A DNA stretch of 8,317 bases from JBOFLG01 sp051657745 (lineage in GTDB: Bacteria > Actinomycetota > Actinomycetes > Actinomycetales > Dermatophilaceae). Location: positions 1 through 8,317 of the forward strand of contig JBOFLG010000201.1 of assembly GCA_051657745.1 (NCBI GenBank). The letters run 5' to 3'. Made by a program: the position numbers and the translations under genes. This document shows, one piece after another, positions 4,045-8,317 of the stretch (its first letter is position 1; each line of letters opens with the position of its first letter). The notes beneath the pieces are model-generated. The model worked only from the letters and a program-made list of their open reading frames with translations. It searched no databases and was not told the DNA's origin.

Positions 4045-5130
4045 TCAGGCAACCTGCCGGATGACGCCGAGCCAGGGCTCCAGCCCGTCCTCCGGGACGT
4101 CCCAGCACGGGCCGCGCGCGGCGAGTTCAGCATCGGTGAGCACCGCTTTGGCGAACGCGGCACGGAGATCGGCGCGGACGTCATCCGCCCGCAGCCCGGT
4201 GACGAGCACCCTGGTGACCGGGACCGAGCGGCCCCACGAGCCGTTGACGCCAACGCTGAGCTGGCCGCCGGCCCCGTCCCAGGCGCCGATGTCACCGGGG
4301 CGACTGGCCAGCCAGAAGCACCCGCGGCTGCGAAACGGGCCACCACCGATCGCATCGACGGCACTGCGGAACCGACCCGGATGCAGCGGCCGGTCGGTGC
4401 TGAGGTCGAGCGACCAGGTGTGGACACCCTCGCCGTCACGGCCTGGGCCGTCATGGACCTCTCCCACCCAGGCTTCGACGGCGGCGTGACTGCGCAGGCT
4501 GGACAGCAACTGCTCGGCGGCCAGGCCCGGCCAGTCGGTGGTGACCAGCGCATCCGGACGCGCGAGCCGACGAGCCAGTTCGTGCGCGCTGTCCGTGGGC
4601 TCCCCGAACAGCGCGACGATGTCGGCATACTCGACGATCCCCGAGAGCGCTTCCCCCAGGCCGCGTCGGTCGGCGTCGCTGGTGGCCAGGCCCCGCTCGC
4701 AGAGCAGCTCATCGCCGAGGAGGTCCTCGACGGCCGTGGTGCCGTCCAGGGCAGCAACCACCCTGGCGACCCGAATATCGGGGGCGACCTCGGCATCCCA
4801 GCCAAGGACCCGGCAGACCGACAGCCCGTCGGCAGCGACGGGGAGGTGCGCGACGATGGCCCCCCAGCGGCCGATGCTGCCGAGCCGCTGCAGGGTGGGC
4901 AGGATGTCCTCGCGGATCGCACAGCTGGTGCAGGCGTGCTCCAGGGGCACGAGCTCGCGCTCGAGCACCCCGGTGAGGTCGCTCACCGTCCGCGCGAGAT
5001 GGCCTGCGGTGGAATCGAGTTCGTGTCGCACGACGACCGCGTCGGGGAGGTCGAACTGGAGGCCGATAGTCGCCGCAGCCATGGAGTCAGCGTGCACACC
5101 GGTGACCAGGAAGACCGGCGTGGCCGTCAT
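4045..5130 (-). CDS. CobW/COG0523-like protein with degenerate GTPase motifs
   Basis: The 361-residue protein has the layout of CobW/COG0523 zinc metallochaperone GTPases: an N-terminal GTPase-like domain and a C-terminal CobW_C-like part (HTWSLDLSTDRPLHPGRF, 237-254; RGCFWLASRP, 269-278). The expected P-loop GxxxxGK[ST] is replaced by GVHADSMA (11-18), with no Lys, and the NKxD region after EYADIV (167-172) reads ALFGEPTD. The metal-site region keeps Cys67 and Cys70 in EHACTSCAIRED, related to the CxCC of true CobW proteins. It may therefore bind zinc but probably not hydrolyse GTP as usual. Similar divergent CobW-like genes occur beside zinc-independent ribosomal genes in mycobacteria and streptomycetes, from my knowledge of the family. 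Its ATG overlaps the bL31 stop (ATGA). Role inferred: zinc handling, possibly with the ribosomal proteins, under Zur control. Confidence 0.8.
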   Translation of the reverse strand: MTATPVFLVTGVHADSMAAATIGLQFDLPDAVVVRHELDSTAGHLARTVSDLTGVLERELVPLEHACTSCAIREDILPTLQRLGSIGRWGAIVAHLPVAADGLSVCRVLGWDAEVAPDIRVARVVAALDGTTAVEDLLGDELLCERGLATSDADRRGLGEALSGIVEYADIVALFGEPTDSAHELARRLARPDALVTTDWPGLAAEQLLSSLRSHAAVEAWVGEVHDGPGRDGEGVHTWSLDLSTDRPLHPGRFRSAVDAIGGGPFRSRGCFWLASRPGDIGAWDGAGGQLSVGVNGSWGRSVPVTRVLVTGLRADDVRADLRAAFAKAVLTDAELAARGPCWDVPEDGLEPWLGVIRQVA

Positions 5131-5426
5131 TGGCGCACCTCACCGTCGGCTCCAGTGCCGGCCGAGCTCACCTCGGCGTCCGGACCTCGCCGGCCGTACC
5201 GGCGATGGAACGCTTGGACCCGACCTTCGGTGTCGATGGTGCGGGCGCGCTTGGTCCAGAACGGATGCGAGTCGGCGGAGATCTCGACGTCGACGACTGG
5301 GTAGGTGGCGCCCTCCCACTCGATGGTCTTCTCCGGCTGCAGCGTGGAGCGGGTGAGAAAGGTGGCGCCGGTGCTGCGGTCGCGGAACACGACTGGCTCG
5401 TACCGGGGGTGGATGTCGGGGCGCAT
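5127..5426 (-). CDS. rpmE2: Ribosomal protein bL31 type B, cysteine-free
   Basis: The protein has 99 residues. MRPDIHPRYEPVVFRDRSTGATFLTRSTL and the core YPVVDVEISADSHPFWTKRARTIDTEGRVQAFHRRYGR match type B bL31, including the SHPFWT motif shared by all bL31. The zinc form has CxxC-type ligands; none are present. A longer variable tail (residues 80-99) follows the core. It replaces zinc-bound bL31 on the large subunit under zinc limitation, as established in Bacillus and Streptomyces. It is the first gene of the leftward operon, 34 bases from the Zur-like box at 5460-5474. No strong ribosome binding site precedes ATG 5426 (CAACTCTC), so the start rests on homology. Its stop overlaps the cobW ATG by four bases. 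Confidence 0.94.
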   Translation of the reverse strand: MRPDIHPRYEPVVFRDRSTGATFLTRSTLQPEKTIEWEGATYPVVDVEISADSHPFWTKRARTIDTEGRVQAFHRRYGRRGPDAEVSSAGTGADGEVRQ

Positions 5427-5459
5427 GAGAGTTGTGAACCGTCCGTTCCGTCTGCATAC

Positions 5460-5474
5460 TGATAACGATTCTCA
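5460..5474. promoter_or_regulatory. Zur-like box between the divergent ribosomal operons
   Basis: TGATAACGATTCTCA has the dyad pattern TGAnAAnnnTTnTCA of zinc uptake regulator (Zur) operators. It lies in the 134-base gap between bL31 (leftward) and bL28 (rightward), 33 bases from the bL31 start codon and 86 from that of bL28. With zinc, Zur would bind and shut both operons; without zinc it would release them. The gap also has plausible but weak -10 elements on both strands (for example TATTGT at 5478-5483 on the plus strand). Zur itself is not encoded in the window. Confidence 0.8.
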
Positions 5475-5560
5475 TCGTATTGTGATCGCGTCTTCGTCGC
5501 AACACCGCATCGCGCATGGCTTGTGCGTGGCGCGGCCCAGCCCCCACCGGAGGTCCACTC

Positions 5561-5797
5561 GTGTCCCGCATCTGCATGGTCACCGGCGCCACGCCCGGCT
5601 TCGGCCACCGCATCTCACACTCACACCGCCGCACCAAGCGGCGCTTCAACGTCAACGTCCAGAGCAAGCGCTACTGGGTGCCGCACCTGCGTCGGCACGT
5701 CCGGCTCACGGTGAGCCCGCGCGGCATCCGCACCATCGACGCCCGCGGCATCGACGCCGTCGTGCGCGACCTGCTGCGCCGGGGGGTGCGGCTCTGA
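5561..5797 (+). CDS. rpmB: Ribosomal protein bL28, zinc-independent paralog
   Basis: This 78-residue protein starts at GTG 5561, seven bases after GGAGG (5549-5553). An ATG at 5516 opens a longer frame but would put the ribosome binding site inside the gene. The sequence (M)SRICMVTGATPGFGHRISHSHRRTKRRFNVNVQSKRYWVP, then LTVSPRGIRTIDARGIDAVV, is clear bL28. Only one Cys (residue 5) remains, so the four-Cys zinc site of the C-plus form is absent. It replaces the zinc-binding bL28 on the large subunit during zinc starvation. It is the first gene of the rightward bL28-bL33-uS14 operon; its TGA shares one base with the bL33 ATG (TGATG). Confidence 0.93.
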   Translation: MSRICMVTGATPGFGHRISHSHRRTKRRFNVNVQSKRYWVPHLRRHVRLTVSPRGIRTIDARGIDAVVRDLLRRGVRL

Positions 5798-5967
5798 TGG
5801 CGAAGAAGACCGGCGACCTCCGCCCGAAGATCATCCTGCGCTCGACCGCCGGAACCGGCACGAGTTACGTCACCGAGAAGAACCGGCGCAACGACCCCGA
5901 CCGGCTTGTGCTGCGCAAGTACGACCCGAAGATCCGCCAGCACGTCGAGTTTAAGGAGAGCCGCTGA
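5797..5967 (+). CDS. rpmG: Ribosomal protein bL33, cysteine-free paralog
   Basis: The protein has 56 residues. MAKKTGDLRPKIILRSTAGTGTSYVTEKNRRNDPDRLVLRKYDPKIRQHVEFKE contains the bL33 hallmarks: LRSTAGTG, TxKNRRNxPDRLxLRKYDP and the basic end. The zinc form has paired CxxC ligands; none are present. It sits between bL28 and uS14 with one-base TGATG overlaps on both sides, giving tight translational coupling and probably equal output. No separate promoter is visible. The same order, bL28-bL33-uS14, is known in the mycobacterial zinc-starvation operon. Confidence 0.95.
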   Translation: MAKKTGDLRPKIILRSTAGTGTSYVTEKNRRNDPDRLVLRKYDPKIRQHVEFKESR

Positions 5968-6272
5968 TGGCCAAGAAGAGTCTCGTCGCCAAAAACGAAC
6001 AACGCCGGGTGGTAGTCGCCCGGTACGCCGAACGGCGCGCGGCATTGAAGGCGGCCGCGGTCGATGTGCACGCTTCGGATGACGACCGTGCCGCGGCCCT
6101 CGCCGGCCTGCAGCGCCTGCCCCGCAACGCCTCGCCGACCCGGGTGCGCAACCGCGACGTGGTCGACGGCCGGCCCCGAGCGGTGTATCGCACGTTCGGG
6201 TTGTCCCGCGTGCGGCTGCGCGAGATGGCCCTGCGCGGCGAGCTGCCGGGAGTCACCAAGTCCAGCTGGTGA
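5967..6272 (+). CDS. rpsN: Ribosomal protein uS14, long zinc-independent form
   Basis: This 101-residue protein is the long form of uS14. MAKKSLVAKNEQRRVVVARYAERRAALK at the N-terminus, LPRNASPTRVRNRDVVDGRPRAVYRTFGLSRVRLREMALRGELPGVTKSSW at the C-terminus: the NRDxxDGRPR, FGLSRxxxRxMA and PGVxKxSW motifs are diagnostic. The short zinc form (about 61 residues) has CxxC...CxxC; here no Cys exists. It is placed in the small subunit near the decoding head. It is the last gene of the rightward operon and overlaps bL33 by one base. The mycobacterial operon continues with a zinc-independent bS18; none follows here, where the dehydrogenase gene begins 152 bases later. Confidence 0.95.
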   Translation: MAKKSLVAKNEQRRVVVARYAERRAALKAAAVDVHASDDDRAAALAGLQRLPRNASPTRVRNRDVVDGRPRAVYRTFGLSRVRLREMALRGELPGVTKSSW

Positions 6273-6281
6273 CCGTGGGCT

Positions 6282-6304
6282 CACCGCCGGTCGCCGACCC
6301 GGTG
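6282..6304 (+). terminator. Weak candidate terminator after uS14
   Basis: CACCG (6282-6286) pairs with CGGTG (6300-6304), and GGTC (6289-6292) with GACC (6296-6299), leaving a 3-base loop GCC and a 2-base bulge. It starts 9 bases after the uS14 stop. There is no T-run. The position is right but the structure is modest. Confidence 0.25.
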
Positions 6305-6335
6305 ACCACTGCGGGCGGGGCCCACCCCGGCACTT

Positions 6336-6382
6336 TCGACCAATAGGGCGAAATCGCCATCGACCAACAGGGCGATATTGCT
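6336..6382. promoter_or_regulatory. Two tandem copies of a 24-base motif upstream of the ALDH
   Basis: Copy 1 (6336-6359) begins TCGACCAATAGGGCGA and continues AATCGCCA; copy 2 (6360-6382) begins TCGACCAACAGGGCGA and continues TATTGCT. The shared core is TCGACCAAyAGGGCGAwATyGC. Inside copy 1, GGCGA and TCGCC form a short dyad around AA. Relative to the likely dehydrogenase transcription start at 6425, the copies span about -89 to -43, upstream of the -35 zone, which would suit an activator more than a repressor. The regulator is not in the window and I do not recognise the motif. Confidence 0.55.
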
Positions 6383-6411
6383 GGGGGCTACTCCGCGGGC
6401 GACCCGCTCCG

Positions 6412-6417
6412 TATGCT
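6412..6417 (+). promoter_or_regulatory. Probable -10 box of a leaderless ALDH transcript
   Basis: TATGCT (4 of 6 to TATAAT, fits TAnnnT) is 7 bases before ATG 6425, so transcription would start at about the first base of the gene. No Shine-Dalgarno sequence is present before either ATG 6413 or ATG 6425. No clear -35 is seen, which would fit a promoter dependent on an activator bound at the tandem motif. Confidence 0.45.
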
Positions 6418-6424
6418 CGCGCGC

Positions 6425-7906
6425 ATGCACCAGTACATCGGCGGCGAGCGGCGAAGCGGAACGACCGGAGAGCAGTTCGATGTGCTCGACCCGAGCACCG
6501 ACACAGTCGTCGAGACGGTCGCACTGGCCGGGCCGGATGACGTCGATGCGGCGGTGCGCGCAGCGTCATCCGCAGTCGAGGAGTGGTCCCGGGCGACCCC
6601 GGCCGAACGGTCGACTGTGCTGCTCGCCGCAGCCCGGCTGCTCGACGAGCGCGCCGAGGAACTTGCCCGACTCGAGTCGCGCCAAGCCGGCAAGCCGATC
6701 CGACTTGCCCGCGAGTTCGACGTGCCCGGAACGGTCGACAACACCGCATTCTTCGGCGCCGCCGCCCGCCGGCTCGACGGCATGGCGAGCGCGGAGTACA
6801 GCGCCGACCACACCTCATCCATCCGACGGGAGCCGATCGGGGTGGTCGGCTCGATCGCCCCATGGAACTACCCGCTGCAGATGGCCGCGTGGAAGGTGCT
6901 GCCGGCCATCGCCGCCGGCAACACCATCGTGCTCAAGCCGGCCGAGATCACCCCGCTCACCGCACTGTCGTTCGCCGAGGCCTTCACCGACGCCGGCGCA
7001 CCGCCCGGAGTGGTCAACGTCGTCACCGGCACTGGCGCGGTGGCCGGCGAGGCGCTGGTGTGTCACCCCGACGTGGCGATGACGTCGTTCACCGGGTCCA
7101 CCGCGGTGGGGCGCCGGGTGATGGCGCTGGCCGCCGCCACCGGGAAACGGGTACACCTCGAACTGGGCGGCAAGGCGCCGTTCGTGGTGTTCGACGACGC
7201 CGACCTCGAGGCAGCGGTGCACGGCGCGGTGGCGGCCTCCCTGATCAACACCGGTCAGGACTGCACCGCGGCAACCCGCGCGATCGTGCACCGGTCGGTG
7301 TACGACGCGTTCGTGGCCGGCGTGGCCGACCTGATGGCCGCGGTGCGCCTCGGCCCCACCGATGACGAGTCCACCGACCTGGGGCCACTCTCGTCACGGG
7401 CCCATCAGGCCAAGGTCGCCGGGATGGTCGACCGGGCGCGCGAGTATGCGAAGGTCGTGACCGGGGGGCGGGTACCGGATGACGGTGCGCTGGCTCGCGG
7501 GTGCTACTACGCACCGACCGTGGTCGCCGACGTGCCGCTGGGCTCCGAACTGTGGCGCGACGAGGTGTTCGGGCCGGTGCTCGCGGTGGTGCCGTTCGAC
7601 GACGACGACGAGGCGATCCGGCTCGCCAACGACACCGAGTTCGGGCTGGCCGCGTCAGCCTGGACCCGCGACACCTACCGCGCCGGGCGGGCTTCACGCG
7701 ACATCCGGGCCGGGTGCGTATGGGTCAACGACCACATCCCGATCATCAGCGAGATGCCGCACGGCGGGTATCAGGGCAGCGGGTTCGGCAAGGACATGTC
7801 GGCCTACAGCTTCGACGAGTACACGAACGTCAAGCACGTCATGCACGACACTACGGGTGTCGCCGAGAAGCCTTGGCACCGAACGATTTTCACGCTTCCC
7901 GGATGA
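6425..7906 (+). CDS. Gamma-aminobutyraldehyde dehydrogenase-like NAD(P)+ ALDH
   Basis: This 493-residue aldehyde dehydrogenase has all the catalytic landmarks: PWNYP with Asn148, KPAE with Lys171 for cofactor binding, FTGS at 222-225, ELGGK with Glu246, and the nucleophile Cys280 in NTGQDCTAATR. The C-terminal GSGFGKDMSAYSFDEYTNVKHVM is typical of the YdcW/PatD gamma-aminobutyraldehyde dehydrogenase group, which oxidises 4-aminobutanal from putrescine breakdown to GABA in the cytoplasm. Related betaine-aldehyde or other aminoaldehyde dehydrogenases are possible. I chose ATG 6425 (MHQYIGGERR, the usual family start) over ATG 6413, which would add MLAR and overlap the -10 box. It is a single gene; no putrescine transaminase or transporter lies beside it in the window, so they may be farther away. 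Control probably acts through the tandem motif at 6336-6382. Confidence 0.88.
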   Translation: MHQYIGGERRSGTTGEQFDVLDPSTDTVVETVALAGPDDVDAAVRAASSAVEEWSRATPAERSTVLLAAARLLDERAEELARLESRQAGKPIRLAREFDVPGTVDNTAFFGAAARRLDGMASAEYSADHTSSIRREPIGVVGSIAPWNYPLQMAAWKVLPAIAAGNTIVLKPAEITPLTALSFAEAFTDAGAPPGVVNVVTGTGAVAGEALVCHPDVAMTSFTGSTAVGRRVMALAAATGKRVHLELGGKAPFVVFDDADLEAAVHGAVAASLINTGQDCTAATRAIVHRSVYDAFVAGVADLMAAVRLGPTDDESTDLGPLSSRAHQAKVAGMVDRAREYAKVVTGGRVPDDGALARGCYYAPTVVADVPLGSELWRDEVFGPVLAVVPFDDDDEAIRLANDTEFGLAASAWTRDTYRAGRASRDIRAGCVWVNDHIPIISEMPHGGYQGSGFGKDMSAYSFDEYTNVKHVMHDTTGVAEKPWHRTIFTLPG

Positions 7907-7941
7907 CGCGCCCGCCGCGCGTGGCCCTGCGCCGGCGAGCA

Positions 7942-7964
7942 GTGGGGTGCCGGCAGCGCCCCAC
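7942..7964. terminator. Candidate two-way terminator between ALDH and PIN gene
   Basis: GTGGGGTGC (7942-7950) pairs with GCGCCCCAC (7956-7964) around the loop CGGCA: a 9-base stem with one T.G wobble. It lies in the 69-base gap between the convergent dehydrogenase (stop 7906) and PIN gene (stop 7976), exactly where a shared terminator is expected. No T-run follows on either side. Confidence 0.55.
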
Positions 7965-7975
7965 CGCCGCGCCGG

Positions 7976-8317
7976 TCAGCCGGGCCGCTCGGCGACCGTC
8001 ACGGTCAGCACCACGCACCGGAGCGGAGCGCCGGAGCGGTCGATCCGCGCGTCGGCGGTCAGCAGCGGTGCGCGGTGGCGCTCGGCCGCTGCGACGTAGA
8101 CACCGTCGGCGTACCTCAACGACGAGCGCGACAGCTCCCATGCCCGGCGCACGTCACTCCAGGGCGTCGCCTCGAGGCGGATGCCGTACGCCTCCGCCTC
8201 CTGGAGCGCCAGCGGGATCTCGTCGGCGTCGAAGGGATGCCCCGGCCGGTTCGCCGCGGCCCGGAGACCGGACATCACCTCCACCGCCAGCAACCCGGGC
8301 GCGATCAGCGGTTCGGA
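7976..8317 (-). CDS. PIN-domain (VapC-like) ribonuclease toxin, N-terminus beyond the window
   Basis: The frame runs open to the window edge, giving 113 residues that begin SEPLIAPGLLAVEVMSGLR, so about 20-30 residues with the first catalytic Asp probably lie outside. A TTG at 8291-8293 could be read as a start, but homology clearly extends upstream of it. IAPGLLAVEVMSGLR carries the conserved Glu of the PIN fold; SSLRYADGVYVAAAERHRAPLLTADARIDR carries the acidic residues in the YADxxYVAxAE helix and in LLTADARI. VapC proteins are Mg-dependent RNases that often cut tRNA or rRNA and are neutralised by VapB. The VapB gene would be upstream, outside the window, so the pair cannot be confirmed. 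The gene converges on the dehydrogenase. The PIN family is secure; toxin function is inferred. Confidence 0.8.
   Translation of the reverse strand, partial: SEPLIAPGLLAVEVMSGLRAAANRPGHPFDADEIPLALQEAEAYGIRLEATPWSDVRRAWELSRSSLRYADGVYVAAAERHRAPLLTADARIDRSGAPLRCVVLTVTVAERPG

Noticed and set aside
3886..5304. 472-residue open frame on the plus strand
   Set aside because: It lies opposite the cobW, bL31 and bL32 genes, has no recognisable motif, and is the kind of long shadow frame expected in very GC-rich coding DNA.

Overview
The window is very GC-rich, uses GTG starts, has tightly overlapping genes and at least two probable leaderless transcripts. Its protein families (a thioredoxin ending in the LDMDEV region, a MazEF pair, a short HU, and a mycobacterial/streptomycete-type set of cysteine-free ribosomal proteins) point to an actinobacterium (Actinomycetota). 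I cannot fix the order or genus from the sequence alone.

Left part (1-1115): the C-terminal end of a DUF952-type protein, then a VapC-like PIN fragment that lacks its N-terminal half, then a minus-strand MazE/MazF-like toxin-antitoxin pair with a 4-base GTGA overlap. Next (1092-2450) is a self-contained regulated unit: a perfect 9+9 inverted repeat, an F420/NADP-reductase-like oxidoreductase, and a TetR repressor 17 bases downstream. The inverted repeat is the likely TetR operator and lies between the divergent toxin-antitoxin and reductase promoters. A minus-strand thioredoxin follows; its best start is an internal GTG with a strong ribosome binding site, giving 127 residues.

The centre (about 3246-6272) is the most interesting part and looks like a zinc-starvation locus. 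A Zur-like box (5460-5474) separates two divergent operons. The leftward one is bL31 - CobW-like protein - bL32 - bL36; the rightward one is bL28 - bL33 - uS14. All six ribosomal proteins are paralogs without the zinc-binding cysteine sets. Genes overlap by 1 or 4 bases, except for 64 bases between cobW and bL32. The CobW-like protein keeps a Cys-x-x-Cys but has lost the recognisable P-loop and NKxD motifs. A second box matching the first at 13 of 15 positions (3246-3260) lies just upstream of a short HU gene. This suggests that a nucleoid protein is co-regulated with the zinc-free ribosome set. A strong two-way terminator (3595-3636) separates HU from bL36.

Right part (6273-8317): a gamma-aminobutyraldehyde-dehydrogenase-like ALDH, probably leaderless, preceded by two tandem copies of a roughly 24-base motif that may bind a regulator. 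It converges on a second PIN-domain (VapC-like) gene cut by the window edge. Short perfect or near-perfect tandem duplications (15-24 bases) recur between genes and at gene ends throughout the window. No tRNA, rRNA, CRISPR array, transposase or insertion-sequence end was recognised. All gaps between genes are under 300 bases; their contents are described in the entries for promoters, repeats and terminators.
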